The notes: a model not told the origin generated them from the sequence alone. 64,000 bases of DNA from Nocardioides alpinus (GCF_900112035.1 NZ_FOKC01000004.1:186001-250000), one strand, 5' to 3'. Shown: positions 51,549 through 61,192, counted from the first letter of the stretch. Translations and numbers: made by a program.

Positions 51549-52981
51549 CGCTCCACCATCCCGGGGACCAGGAGGCTCACGAGCGCCGGGTCGTAGAGGT
51601 CGGTGAGCTGCTGGACGGTGGGGCCCCGCGTCGGATCGGGGGGGGACCAGCCGGGAGCTGTCCGGAGCAGGCCGGGGATGGTGATGGTCGGCAGGGAGGG
51701 GATCGGGAGGGTCGGGAGGGTCGGGTCCGGCAGCGGCAGCGTGGGAGTCCCCGAGCCGCCGCAGAGGCCCGGCACCGGGAACTGCTTGCACACCACGCTG
51801 AGGACCGAGCCGGGCAGCCCGACGCAGTCGGTCGCGTCCCCGCGCCGGAGGCCCTCGAGACAGTCGTTGATCGCGTCGAGCGCGTCCTGGCACAGGCGGC
51901 TGGTGTCGGGCAACGGCCCGTCCTGGGGCAGCGCGCTGAGTGGGATGCAGGCCTCCGTCGGCAGTGTCGTCGGGATCGTCGTGGGGATGCCGGTGAGGTC
52001 GACGTCCAGCGTGATGGAGAGGTTGGTGTAGTCGCCCATGTGCAGGTTGCGCGCCACCTGCGGGTCGCGGCCGACCACCTCGTCCACGAACGGGTAGGTC
52101 AAGAAGACGTGGAAGGCGTTGGTGAAGTCGTCGCCGGAGGCGGCGAGCTGCGTGAGGACCGGGTCGAGCCGCTCGAGCGAGAGGATCGTGGCGTCCTTGG
52201 ACCGGGCGATCACGTCGACCGCCACCGACGACAGCTGGTCCAGGGCCGCGAGCATCTCGACGAGGTCGTCGCGCTGGCGGTTGACCGAGTCGAGTGCGCT
52301 GGGCAGCTCCTCGAGGGCCTTGTCGATGGTGGGGAGCTGCTTCTCCGCCGCGATCGCGAGCCGGTTGAGGGACTCGATCGCGTCGACGATGTCCTCCTTG
52401 TTCTCGTCGAGCTGCCCGGTGAAGACCCGGAGCTGGCGCAGCACGGACCTTGCGGAGTCCTCACGGCCCTCCAGCGCCAGGTTGAGCTCCTGGGTGATGG
52501 TCTTGAGCTGCGCGACGCCACCGCCGTTGAGCAGCAGGCTCAGCGCACCGAGGACCTCCTCGACCTCGGGGTTGCGTCCGGCGCGCTCGATCGGGATCGT
52601 CTCGCCGTCCTCGAGCGGGTCGGCGATCGCGCCCTGCTCCGGGGCGCTCAGCTCGACGAACTTCTCACCGAGGAGGCTGGTCTGGCGCAGCTCGGCGACG
52701 GCGTTGCCGGGCAGCTCCACGTCGCGGCGCACCTCGAGGGTGACCAGGGCCTGGTAGCCCTCGAGGTCGATGGCGGTCACCTTGCCGACGCTGACGTCGT
52801 TGACCTTGACCGTGGACTGGGGGACGAGGTCGAGGACGTCGGCGAACTCCACCTTGATGGTCATCGGGTTCTCGCCGACGTCGGGACCGCCGGGCAGCGG
52901 GAGGGAGTAGACGCTCGCATCGCAGCCCGACAGCACCACCGCCACCACCGCCCCGAGCACGAGGGTCCTGATCCGCTTCAT
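51545..52981 (-). CDS. Mce family lipoprotein MceE
   Basis: 478 residues with a lipoprotein signal (LGAVVAVVLSGCD, lipobox LSGC), the MlaD domain (about 40-125) and a helical region to about 300. The C-terminal 150 residues contain paired Cys and a Pro/Thr-rich tail (TLPLPDPTLPTLPIPSLPT). The fifth Mce being a lipoprotein is the standard arrangement of actinobacterial mce operons. Overlaps mceD and mceF by 4 nt each. Confidence 0.92.
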   Translation of the reverse strand: MKRIRTLVLGAVVAVVLSGCDASVYSLPLPGGPDVGENPMTIKVEFADVLDLVPQSTVKVNDVSVGKVTAIDLEGYQALVTLEVRRDVELPGNAVAELRQTSLLGEKFVELSAPEQGAIADPLEDGETIPIERAGRNPEVEEVLGALSLLLNGGGVAQLKTITQELNLALEGREDSARSVLRQLRVFTGQLDENKEDIVDAIESLNRLAIAAEKQLPTIDKALEELPSALDSVNRQRDDLVEMLAALDQLSSVAVDVIARSKDATILSLERLDPVLTQLAASGDDFTNAFHVFLTYPFVDEVVGRDPQVARNLHMGDYTNLSITLDVDLTGIPTTIPTTLPTEACIPLSALPQDGPLPDTSRLCQDALDAINDCLEGLRRGDATDCVGLPGSVLSVVCKQFPVPGLCGGSGTPTLPLPDPTLPTLPIPSLPTITIPGLLRTAPGWSPPDPTRGPTVQQLTDLYDPALVSLLVPGMVER

Positions 52982-54135
52982 CGCTCCTCCTCCGCGTCTG
53001 GTTCGACGAGGCCACCGAGGGTGGGGTCGAACACGTCCTGGGCCGGCAGCACGGCCGCCCCGTCGAGCGCTCCGGCTCGCGGGCGGGCAAGGAGGTCGGT
53101 GATCGTGTTGCAGACCTGGCCCGACCGCTCGACCTGGCTGACGAAGCCGCACAGCAGGGCGGCGGGGTCGTACTGGATCTGGTTGACGGCCTCGCCCAGG
53201 TTGGCCCGGGTGTCGAGCGTCCCGGCCTGCGGGTTGTAGGTCAGCGCGAGGTTGTTGAGGGCGGCCGGCGCGGTGTGCAGGATCTCGTCGAGCGCGTCGC
53301 GCTGGCGGACGAGGACCTGGGAGACCCGGTTGAGGCCGGAGATGTTGCGGCTCAGCGAGTCCTTGTTGTCCTCCACGAAGCCCTTCACCTCGGTGAGCGC
53401 GACGGAGAGGTTCCTGGTGGCGGCGACCAGCTCCTGGCGCTCGCCGTCGAGCATCGTCGAGACGTCGGCCAGCGACTGGTTGAACTGGCGGACCGTCTGG
53501 TCGTTCTCGGCCAGCGTCTGCATGAAGCCCTCCAGGGCCCTGACGGAGCCGAACAGCTCCTCCTTGTTGTTGGACAAGGTGGCGCTGAGGCGGGAGAAGT
53601 CCTTGATGGTCTGGCGGAAGGTCGTGCCCTGGCCGCCGAAGTTGTCAGCAGTGACCGACAGCAGGTCGGACAGGGCGCCGGTCTTGTTGGCACCCCGTGG
53701 GCCGAGCGCGACGTTGAGCCGGTCGAGGCTGTCGTAGATCTGGTCCAGCTCGAGGGGCTCGGACGTCTCGTCGACGCCCAGCTCGGCGACGTCGCCCAGC
53801 ACCTCGCCCTCCCCGGAGTAGGCCGGGGTCAGCTGGACGTAGCGGTCACCGACCAGTGACGGCGCGATGATCACGGCCTTGGCGCCGGCCGGCAGCCTGA
53901 CCGTGTCGTCGTACGCCATGGTGACCGTGACGTCGGTGCCCGTGGGTTCGACGCGGGTCACGGTGCCGACCGCGACGCCGAGCACGCGTACGTCGCTGCC
54001 CTCGTAGACCGAGATGGCCCGCGGGAAGTGCGCGACGACCGTACGGGTGCTGTCCCCGCCGAAGACGCTGACGGCGGCCGCGACGACGAAGCCCAGCACG
54101 ATGAGCGGGACGAGGAGACGCCTGATGAGGTCCAT
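52978..54135 (-). CDS. Mce family protein MceD
   Basis: 385 residues: membrane anchor (LLVPLIVLGFVVAAAVSVF), MlaD domain (about 32-115, VRVLGVAVGTVTRV), helical domain (about 130-300) and a Cys-containing tail. Sits 2 bp after mceC and overlaps mceE. Confidence 0.9.
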   Translation of the reverse strand: MDLIRRLLVPLIVLGFVVAAAVSVFGGDSTRTVVAHFPRAISVYEGSDVRVLGVAVGTVTRVEPTGTDVTVTMAYDDTVRLPAGAKAVIIAPSLVGDRYVQLTPAYSGEGEVLGDVAELGVDETSEPLELDQIYDSLDRLNVALGPRGANKTGALSDLLSVTADNFGGQGTTFRQTIKDFSRLSATLSNNKEELFGSVRALEGFMQTLAENDQTVRQFNQSLADVSTMLDGERQELVAATRNLSVALTEVKGFVEDNKDSLSRNISGLNRVSQVLVRQRDALDEILHTAPAALNNLALTYNPQAGTLDTRANLGEAVNQIQYDPAALLCGFVSQVERSGQVCNTITDLLARPRAGALDGAAVLPAQDVFDPTLGGLVEPDAEEER

Positions 54136-54137
54136 GG

Positions 54138-55100
54138 TCAGCCCACCTGCGGAACGGGGGGGAAGTTGGCGATCCACGTGTCGAACCACGGTCCGGTGCC
54201 CAGCGTGTTGGCGAAGACGCGGTAGAACGGCGCCATCAGCCGCAGGCTGCTGTCGAGGTTGTCCTCGTTCTTGTTGAGCACGGCGACGACGTTCTCCAGG
54301 TGGGCCAGGGCGGGCGCGAGGTCGTCGCGCGACTGACGGACCAGCGCGGTGAGCTCCCGGGACAGGGTGGTGGTCGAGACGAGCAGCTCGTGGACCGCCT
54401 CGCGCCGGGCGACCAGCGCCCGGAAGAGCACGTCGGCGTCCTCCATCAGCGCGATGATGTCCTCGTCGCGGGCGTCGAGGACCCGGGAGACGCGCTCGAG
54501 GTTGACCAGCAGGGAGTTGAGCTGCTCGTCCTTGGCCGCGACGTTGGCCGAGAGCCGGCTGAGGCCGCTGAGGGCGCCGCGGAACTCGTCGGGGGTGTTG
54601 CGGGTCAGGTCGGCCAGCGTGGTCAGCGACTCGGCGAGCTGGTCGGTGTCGATCTGGTCCGAGGTGGAGGCCAGGCCCTCGAACGCCTCGACCACGTCGA
54701 AGGGCGAGGAGGTCCGCTCGGCCGGGATGGTGGCGCCCTCGTCGAGCTGGCCGCCGCCGGCCGGCTCGAGCGCGAGGAACATGGAGCCGAGGATGGTCTT
54801 GACCTTGATCGCGGCGCGCGTGCCACCGCCGAAGTCGGCGGCGTCGTCGACCTTGAAGGTCACCCGCACCTGGTCGTCGTCGAGCTCGACCTCGTTGACC
54901 TTGCCGACGCGGACACCGGCGATGCGGACCTCGTCGTTGACCTTCAGCCCACCGGCCTCGGTGAACATGGCGTGGTAGGTGTCTCCCCCGCCGATGACCG
55001 GCAGGTCGTCGGCACGCAGTGCCGCGACCATCACGACGGCGAGGACGACGAGGCTGATGGCGCCGACCGTCACCGGGTTGCGTTCCCTGAACGGTTTCAT
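54138..55100 (-). CDS. Mce family protein MceC
   Basis: 320 residues: anchor (PVTVGAISLVVLAVVMVAAL), MlaD domain (about 38-120, VRIAGVRVGKVNEV) and a helical domain ending near WIANFPPVPQVG. ATG 55100 is chosen because it gives the normal short cytoplasmic start; the frame continues upstream to 55178. 64 bp separate it from mceB, the largest gap among the mce genes. Confidence 0.9.
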   Translation of the reverse strand: MKPFRERNPVTVGAISLVVLAVVMVAALRADDLPVIGGGDTYHAMFTEAGGLKVNDEVRIAGVRVGKVNEVELDDDQVRVTFKVDDAADFGGGTRAAIKVKTILGSMFLALEPAGGGQLDEGATIPAERTSSPFDVVEAFEGLASTSDQIDTDQLAESLTTLADLTRNTPDEFRGALSGLSRLSANVAAKDEQLNSLLVNLERVSRVLDARDEDIIALMEDADVLFRALVARREAVHELLVSTTTLSRELTALVRQSRDDLAPALAHLENVVAVLNKNEDNLDSSLRLMAPFYRVFANTLGTGPWFDTWIANFPPVPQVG

Positions 55101-55164
55101 GTCGGGGTCCCCTCGGCGTTGTTCGGAGGAGCGGAGCGGAGGAGAAGAACGGCGTGGGGTGACT

Positions 55165-56202
55165 TCATCCGAGATCACACCTGTCCGAGCCGGTGTCGTA
55201 CGTGACCGGCAGCGACACTCCCCCGGGCAGGTTGACCCGGCCCTGGAACTCGCAGAGGTAGAAGTTGAAGAACGAGCCGTAGATCGCGGTGCGACCGATC
55301 TTGTCGAGCTTGATCGGCAGCACCTGCAGGGCCCGGTCGAGCTCGGCCTTGTTCTTGTCGATGTTGCCCGCGACCGTGCGCAGCTCCTTGATGTCCTTGA
55401 CGAACGGCTCGCGGATGCCGTCGACGAGGGAGGCGGTCTCGACCGAGAGGGCGGAGACGTCCTCGAGGGAGCCGAGGATCGCGTTGCGGTCCTTCTTCAG
55501 GCCGCCGACGAGGGTGCGGAAGGACTGGATGAGCCGGGTGAGCTGCTCGTCGCGGTCGGCCACGTGGTCGAGCACGAGCGACAGGTTGTCGATCAGGTCG
55601 CCGATGACCTCGTCGCGGTCCGCCAGGGTCGAGGTGACCGACGCGGTGTGCGCGAGCAGGCCCTCGAGCGTGCCGCCCTCACCCTGGAACACCTGGATCA
55701 GCTCGTACGACAGCTGGTTGACGTCCTCCGGCGAGAGCGCCTGGAAGAGCGGCTTGAAGCCGTTGAAGAGCACCGTCAGGTCCAGCGCCGGCGTGGTCCG
55801 CGAGACCGGGATGGTGGCACCGGCGGGCAACCGCTGGGTGTCGCCGACCTCCTGGGTCAGGGAGATGTAGCGCTGCCCGACCAGGTTGCGGTAGCGGATC
55901 GCAGCGTTGGTGCCGCCGTTGACCGACGTCCCCTCGTCCACGGAGAAGGTGATCAGTGCGCGGTTGCGGTCGATGATCTCGACGTCCCCCACCGTGCCGA
56001 CGCGGACCCCGGCCACGCGGATGTCGTCACCCTTGTTGACGCCCGTGGCGTCGGTGAACTCGGCCTGGTAGTCGCGCGACTCACCGAAGCCGATGTTGCC
56101 GATGGTCACCACGAGCACCGCGGTGGCCATCGCGGTCACCACGACGAAGACCAGGAGCTTGACCAGGTCGACCGACGTCTTCTTGTCCAGGATCGGGCTC
56201 AT
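55165..56202 (-). CDS. Mce family protein MceB
   Basis: 345 residues: anchor (LVKLLVFVVVTAMATAVLVVT), MlaD domain (about 40-125, IRVAGVRVGTVGDV), helical domain (about 130-300) and a C-terminal Cys pair (NFYLCEFQG ... SDRCDLG). ATG overlaps the mceA stop. Confidence 0.9.
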   Translation of the reverse strand: MSPILDKKTSVDLVKLLVFVVVTAMATAVLVVTIGNIGFGESRDYQAEFTDATGVNKGDDIRVAGVRVGTVGDVEIIDRNRALITFSVDEGTSVNGGTNAAIRYRNLVGQRYISLTQEVGDTQRLPAGATIPVSRTTPALDLTVLFNGFKPLFQALSPEDVNQLSYELIQVFQGEGGTLEGLLAHTASVTSTLADRDEVIGDLIDNLSLVLDHVADRDEQLTRLIQSFRTLVGGLKKDRNAILGSLEDVSALSVETASLVDGIREPFVKDIKELRTVAGNIDKNKAELDRALQVLPIKLDKIGRTAIYGSFFNFYLCEFQGRVNLPGGVSLPVTYDTGSDRCDLG

Positions 56203-57473
56203 CGCAGCGACACCTCCGCCCCGCGGGCCATCGGTCCGACGAGCAGCACGCCGAGATCGGGTACGTCGTCCGCGCTGACGCCGAGCCCGGGAGCGAGGAG
56301 CGACTTGAGCAGCGCCGACTCCTCACGACCGCCGACGTAGCCGGCCGCGTCGCCGGACCATCCGGGCCCGACCCGGCTGGTGCCCTTGCCCGTGGGCTCG
56401 TCGACGCCGTCGACGAGGTCGGGCTGCTGGGTGAACGGATTGGCCTGCGACCACGGCGGGTCGGGCAGCTGGCCGCAGTAGGGGCCGCGCTTGTCGCCGT
56501 AGACCGGGGCGTCCGCCGCGGTGTAGCCGCGCGGCTGGTTGGGCAGCGTCTCCAGCACGATGTGCAGCGTGAAGCCGCGGAAGGCCTGGGCCTGGAGGTC
56601 GCCGGCACCCACGATGCCGCCGAGCAGGCACGGGTAGCCCGGTGCGTAGCGCGCGAAGACCTCGAGCTGCTCGGCAGCCAGGTCGCCGAGGCGCACCAGG
56701 TTGTCGCCGTTGTTGGTCGTGAACCGTTCGGCGACCGAGGCGAGCTTCGACACGTCGTTGAAGAGCGCCTTCAGCTTCTCCTCGCGGTCCTCCAGGGTCG
56801 TCGTCGTCGTGATCGTGTTGCGCAGGATCACCGCGACCTCGGGCAGCACGTCGGCGTAGGTGTCGGACACCTCCGCGGTCAGCCGCAGGTCCTCGATGAG
56901 GGCGGGGAGCTCCGGGTTGAACCGGGTGAGGTAGTCGTCCATCGTCTCGAGGGTCTCGCCGAGCTGCTCGCCGCGTCCCTCGAGCGCAGTGGCGACCGCG
57001 TTGAGCGTGGAGTTGAGGTCGGCGGGCCGGACGGCACGCAGCAGCGGGTAGAGGTCGCTGAGGACCTGCTCGACCTCGATCGAGAGGTTGGTCCGGGCGA
57101 TCTCGTCGCCGTCCGCGATCGGCTGGGCCGACGAGCCGCCCTCGGGCACGATCAGCGACACGAACTTCTCGCCGAACAGGGTCTTGGGCAGGATCGACGC
57201 GGTGACGTCGCGCGGGACCTGGGTGGTCCGGTCCTGGTAGAGGCCGAGGGTGATGTCGGCGCCCTCCGCGGTGGGCTCGTAGTCGAGCACCTCGCCGACG
57301 ATCACGCCCTTGATCTTGACGTCGGCCCGCATCGGGAGCTGGAGCCCGATCCTGGATGCGTGGACGACGACCTCGTCGTAGTCGGTGAACTTCTTGGTGA
57401 ACACGCCGTAGGTGGCCCACACCGAGGCCATCATCAGTGCCAGGAAGAGCACGCCCAGGGTCTTGGTCCTCAT
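56199..57473 (-). CDS. Mce family protein MceA
   Basis: 424 residues: anchor (LGVLFLALMMASVWATYGV), MlaD domain (about 35-115, VKIKGVIVGEVLDYEP), long helical domain with ALEGRGEQLGETLETMDDYL, and a tail that ends at the membrane-distal LVGPMARGAE. First mce gene after the two permeases, 7 bp past yrbEB. Confidence 0.9.
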   Translation of the reverse strand: MRTKTLGVLFLALMMASVWATYGVFTKKFTDYDEVVVHASRIGLQLPMRADVKIKGVIVGEVLDYEPTAEGADITLGLYQDRTTQVPRDVTASILPKTLFGEKFVSLIVPEGGSSAQPIADGDEIARTNLSIEVEQVLSDLYPLLRAVRPADLNSTLNAVATALEGRGEQLGETLETMDDYLTRFNPELPALIEDLRLTAEVSDTYADVLPEVAVILRNTITTTTTLEDREEKLKALFNDVSKLASVAERFTTNNGDNLVRLGDLAAEQLEVFARYAPGYPCLLGGIVGAGDLQAQAFRGFTLHIVLETLPNQPRGYTAADAPVYGDKRGPYCGQLPDPPWSQANPFTQQPDLVDGVDEPTGKGTSRVGPGWSGDAAGYVGGREESALLKSLLAPGLGVSADDVPDLGVLLVGPMARGAEVSLR

Positions 57474-57480
57474 CGCCGGC

Positions 57481-58317
57481 TCACCCCGCCAACCGCACGG
57501 TCGTGGAGGCGCCCCAGATGGCCATGGACAGGAGCAGGTCGAGCACGTTGATGGCGACGATGCTGGTGCGCACCGCGCGACCCACGGCGACACCCACGCC
57601 GGCAGGACCGCCGGACGCGTTGTAGCCGTGGTAGCAGTGGATGAGGATGACGGTGACGGCGAACACGAGGACCTTGCCGAACGACCACAGCACGTCGCCC
57701 GGCGGCAGGAACGCGTTGAAGTAGTGGTCGTAGGTGCCCGGCGACTGGCCGTAGATCTGCGTCACCACGAGCCGGCTGGCGAAGTACGACGACAGCAGCC
57801 CCACGACGTAGAGCGGGATGATCGCGATCAGGCCGCCGACGACCCGCGTGGCCACGAGGAACGGCATCGACGGGATGGCCATCACCTCGAGGGCGTCGAC
57901 CTCCTCGGAGATCCGCATCGCGCCGAGCTGGGCGGTGAAGCCGCAGCCGACCGTGGCGGCCAGGGCGATGCCGGCGACGAGGGGGGCGATCTCGCGGGTG
58001 TTGAAGTAGGCCGAGACGAAGCCGGCGAACGCGGCCGTGCCGAGCTGGTTGAGGGCGGCGTAGCCGGACAGGCCCACCTGGGCACCGGTGAAGAACGTCA
58101 TGCCGATGATGACGCCGACCGTGCCGCCGATGACGGCCAGCGCGCCGGTGCCGAGGGTGACCTCGGCCAGGATCCGCATGATCTCGCGGGGATAGCGGGT
58201 GACGGAGCGCGGGATCGCCCTGAGCACGCCGAGGTGGAAGGCGAGCTGCCCACCCAGGTCGTCGAGCGACGCGAGCGGCTTGGCGTAGATGTCCTTGAGG
58301 GCCATGTCCTCGCTCAC
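57481..58317 (-). CDS. MlaE/YrbE permease, YrbEB
   Basis: 278 residues with five or six membrane helices and the MlaE core (GTGALAVIGGTVGVIIGMTFF, QLGAMRISEEVDALEVMAI, the EQL-like coupling helix that touches the ATPase). With YrbEA it forms the permease dimer. Start GTG overlaps the yrbEA stop (GTGA). Confidence 0.92.
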   Translation of the reverse strand: MSEDMALKDIYAKPLASLDDLGGQLAFHLGVLRAIPRSVTRYPREIMRILAEVTLGTGALAVIGGTVGVIIGMTFFTGAQVGLSGYAALNQLGTAAFAGFVSAYFNTREIAPLVAGIALAATVGCGFTAQLGAMRISEEVDALEVMAIPSMPFLVATRVVGGLIAIIPLYVVGLLSSYFASRLVVTQIYGQSPGTYDHYFNAFLPPGDVLWSFGKVLVFAVTVILIHCYHGYNASGGPAGVGVAVGRAVRTSIVAINVLDLLLSMAIWGASTTVRLAG

Positions 58318-59099
58318 CCGCCCTTCGGGGGGACGATCTGGAGGTAGACCAGGCTGAGCACGAAGTTGGCCACGAAGAGCAGCAGGAACGTGATGACGAC
58401 CGACTCGTTGACGGCGTCACCGACGCCCTTGGGTCCACCGTTGGCGTTCATCCCCTTGTAGGACGCGACGATCGCGGCGATCAGGCCGAAGACCAGCGCC
58501 TTGAACAGGCCGATCCACAGGTCGGGCAGCTGCGCGAGCGCGGTGAAGCTGGCGAGGTAGGCGCCGGGGGTGCCGTCCTGGAGGATCACGTTGAAGACGT
58601 AGCCGCCGGTCACGCCGACGACGCTGACCATCCCGTTGAGGAAGAACGCGACGAGCATGCAGGCCAGCACGCGCGGCACCACGAGACGCTGGATCGGGTC
58701 GATGCCGAGCACCATCATCGCGTCGAGCTCTTCACGGATCTTGCGGGCGCCGAGGTCGGCCGCGATGGCCGAGCCGCCGGCACCGGCGATCAGCAGGGCG
58801 GTGCCGATGGGCGCTGCCTGCTGGATGACGGCGAGGACCGAGGCCGAGCCGGTGAAGGACTGCGCGCCGAACTGCTTGATCAGGCCGCCGACCTGCAGCG
58901 CGATGACGGCGCCGAACGGGATGGCGACCAGCGCGGTCGGCACGATGGTGACCGAGGCGATGAACCACGCCTGCTGGATGAACTCCCGCAGCTGGAAGGG
59001 CCGGCGGAAGAGCGCGCGGAGGACGTCGAGGGCGAAGGCGAACAGGTTGCCGGCGATCGCGACGGGCGCGAGGGCGCGCGAGGACATGGTGGAGGCCAT
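58314..59099 (-). CDS. MlaE/YrbE permease, YrbEA
   Basis: 261 residues, same fold: IPFGAVIALQVGGLIKQFG, DLGARKIREELDAMMVLGID (ATPase coupling helix) and the C-terminal FLLLFVANFVLSLVYLQI. First of the permease pair, 6 bp after the ATPase gene. Confidence 0.92.
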   Translation of the reverse strand: MASTMSSRALAPVAIAGNLFAFALDVLRALFRRPFQLREFIQQAWFIASVTIVPTALVAIPFGAVIALQVGGLIKQFGAQSFTGSASVLAVIQQAAPIGTALLIAGAGGSAIAADLGARKIREELDAMMVLGIDPIQRLVVPRVLACMLVAFFLNGMVSVVGVTGGYVFNVILQDGTPGAYLASFTALAQLPDLWIGLFKALVFGLIAAIVASYKGMNANGGPKGVGDAVNESVVITFLLLFVANFVLSLVYLQIVPPKGG

Positions 59100-59105
59100 G
59101 GGGCG

Positions 59106-60062
59106 TCAGGCTCCCGGCGCCAGGCCGGCGTTGCTGGTCTCGAACGATCCCGGGGGCGGCGTGACGCCGTGCTCGCGGCACCACTCGCCGGGCGGACGCT
59201 GGCTGCGGCGCGGGATGCCGTTGGAGGGCTCCTGCTGGAGCGGGATCGGCGGCAGCGGCGGCAGGTCCTGGTCGGCCTCCGCAGCGAGCTCGTCGGCGTC
59301 CTTCTCCTCCGACATGCCGATCGGCCCCACCCGCTGGGCGTTGAGGAACTGGCGCACGACCGGCTCCTCGGAGCTGAGCAGCATCTCGCGGGGACCGAAC
59401 ATGGCGAGGTGGCGGTGGTAGAGCAGGCCGATGTTGTCGGGGACGGTGCGCGCGGTGTTGACGTCGTGGGTGACGATCAGGAAGGTGGCGTCGATCTGCG
59501 CGTTGAGGTCGATGATGAGCTGGTTCAGGAAGGCCGTACGCACCGGGTCGAGGCCGGAGTCCGGCTCGTCGAAGAGCACGATCTCGGGGTCGAGCACCAG
59601 CGCCCGGGCCAGGCCCGCGCGCTTGCGCATGCCACCGGAGATCTCACCGGGCAGCTTGTCCTCGGCGCCGAGGAGGCCGACCAGGTCCATCTTCTCCATC
59701 ACGATGGCGCGGACCTCGGACTCGGACTTCTTGGTGTGCTCGCGCAGCGGGAAGGCGACGTTGTCGTAGAGGTTCATCGAGCCGAACATCGCGCCGTCCT
59801 GGAACAGGACGCCGAAGAGCTTGCGGATCTCGTAGAGGTCGCGCTCGGAGCAGCTCGCGATGTCGGTGCCCTCGATGATGATCGAGCCCTTGTCGGGCTT
59901 GAGCAGGCCGATCAGGGTCTTGAGGAAGACCGACTTGCCGGTCCCGGAGGGCCCGAGCATCACGCAGATCTCGCCCGCCGGGATCGTCAGCGTGACGTCG
60001 CCCCAGATGAGCTGCTTGCCGAACGACTTCGAGAGGTCGTTGACCTTGATCTCGACACCCAT
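59106..60062 (-). CDS. Mce transporter ATPase (Mkl/MlaF-type ABC protein)
   Basis: 318 residues. GPSGTGKSVFLKTL is Walker A, the Q-loop LFQDGAMFG follows, GEISGGMRKRAGLARAL is the ABC signature, and IVLFDEPDSGLDPVR is Walker B. The DEPDSG variant is typical of the Mkl/MlaF group. A C-terminal extension of about 80 residues (acidic, then Pro/Arg-rich) is disordered. It is encoded in the same operon as its permeases and Mce proteins, not elsewhere as in mycobacteria. Good GGGAGGGG ribosome site. Confidence 0.93.
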   Translation of the reverse strand: MGVEIKVNDLSKSFGKQLIWGDVTLTIPAGEICVMLGPSGTGKSVFLKTLIGLLKPDKGSIIIEGTDIASCSERDLYEIRKLFGVLFQDGAMFGSMNLYDNVAFPLREHTKKSESEVRAIVMEKMDLVGLLGAEDKLPGEISGGMRKRAGLARALVLDPEIVLFDEPDSGLDPVRTAFLNQLIIDLNAQIDATFLIVTHDVNTARTVPDNIGLLYHRHLAMFGPREMLLSSEEPVVRQFLNAQRVGPIGMSEEKDADELAAEADQDLPPLPPIPLQQEPSNGIPRRSQRPPGEWCREHGVTPPPGSFETSNAGLAPGA

Positions 60063-60088
60063 CTACCCGGACCCCTCCCACCTCGGCG

Positions 60089-60102
60089 CTACTCCTGAGT
60101 AG
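60089..60102. promoter_or_regulatory. Palindrome upstream of the mce operon
   Basis: CTACTCCTGAGTAG has perfect six-base arms (CTACTC/GAGTAG) around CT. It lies 27 bp before the ATPase ATG, where a repressor would block the promoter. It resembles TetR-type operators; the regulator is not in the window. Confidence 0.5.
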
Positions 60103-60205
60103 ACCAACGCGGGACTGCGCGGGAGGTTACGGCCCGAGGAGACGCTCGTCACCGAGGTCGGGGAGGTGCGGCATCGCGCCGCGGACGAGGGCCGTGGGGG
60201 CGGCT

Positions 60206-60220
60206 CGGGGCTCAGCCCCG
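60206..60220 (-). terminator. Small hairpin over the etfA stop codon
   Basis: CGGGGCT and AGCCCCG flank a single C on the plus strand, and the TGA of etfA lies in the centre. Short, but GC-only. It could mark the end of the etfBA transcript. Confidence 0.4.
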
Positions 60221-61192
60221 GCGCCGACGGATCTCGGCATTGATCGCCGGCACGATCTCGTGCAGGTCGCCGATCACGGCGTGCGTCGCCTTGGTCACCA
60301 TCGGGGCGTCGGGGTCGCTGTTGATGGCGAGGATCGTCTTGGCGGTGCTGCAGCCGGCCCAGTGCTGGATCGCCCCGCTGATGCCGCACGGGATGTAGAG
60401 GTCCGGCGAGATCCGGCTGCCGGTCTGGCCGACCTGCTCGTGGTGCGGTCGCCAGCCCAGCGACGTCACGACACGGGAGACCCCGAGGGGGGCGTCGAGG
60501 AGGTCCGCGAGCTCCAGGAGGTCGCCGAACCCGTCGGCCGAGCCGGCGCCACGACCCGCGCCGACGACGACCCTCGCGGACTTCAGGGTGCCGGACAGGT
60601 CGGGCTCGGGCTCCTCGCTCGAGACCACGCGCGCGACCAGGTCGGCGTCCGCGACGTCGGGGGTCTCCAGCACCACCTCGCCCGCGCCGGGGACGTCGGC
60701 CGGGGCTGCCTGCACCGCGTGCCCGGCGATCGTGAACAGGGCAGGTCGCTCGGACAGCCGCATCTCCTCGAGCGCCGCGCCGCTCACCACCTGGCGGGTC
60801 ACGGTGAACGGGGACAGGCCTGCGAAGGAGATGGCGTTGGCCGCCATCGGCAGGCCGGTGCGCGCGGCGACGTGCGCGAGCACCTCGTTGCCGCGAGGTG
60901 TCCCGGCGGCGGTCACGACGACCGATCCGGCACGCTCGCGGACCTCGATCAGGCCGGCGGCCCAGGCGGCACCGGAGAAGGAGTCGTACGCCGCGCCCGT
61001 GAGCGCGTGCACGCGCCGGACACCGTACGACGCCAGCACGCCGACGAGTGCCTCACCGGGCGCACCGACGACGACCGCGTCGACCGGCACCCCTCCGCCT
61101 GCGGCCGAGAGGTCGCGGGCGAACGTGACTGCCTCGCGCGAGGTCTCGACGGCCTCGCCCTCGGGCGAGACCTCCACCAGGACCAGGATCAT
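60212..61192 (-). CDS. etfA: Electron transfer flavoprotein subunit alpha
   Basis: 326 residues. N-terminal alpha/beta domain, then the FAD domain with VVVGAGRGAGSADGF, GVSRVVTSLGW, EQVGQTGSRISPDLYI, CGISGAIQHWAG and AINSDPDAPM, all canonical. With EtfB it accepts electrons from flavin dehydrogenases and passes them to ETF-quinone oxidoreductase. ATG overlaps the etfB stop. Confidence 0.95.
   Translation of the reverse strand: MILVLVEVSPEGEAVETSREAVTFARDLSAAGGGVPVDAVVVGAPGEALVGVLASYGVRRVHALTGAAYDSFSGAAWAAGLIEVRERAGSVVVTAAGTPRGNEVLAHVAARTGLPMAANAISFAGLSPFTVTRQVVSGAALEEMRLSERPALFTIAGHAVQAAPADVPGAGEVVLETPDVADADLVARVVSSEEPEPDLSGTLKSARVVVGAGRGAGSADGFGDLLELADLLDAPLGVSRVVTSLGWRPHHEQVGQTGSRISPDLYIPCGISGAIQHWAGCSTAKTILAINSDPDAPMVTKATHAVIGDLHEIVPAINAEIRRRRG

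Noticed and set aside
50235..57473. Six similar mce genes as a recent tandem duplication
   Set aside because: MceA-F diverge strongly, and MceE is a lipoprotein, as in all canonical mce operons.
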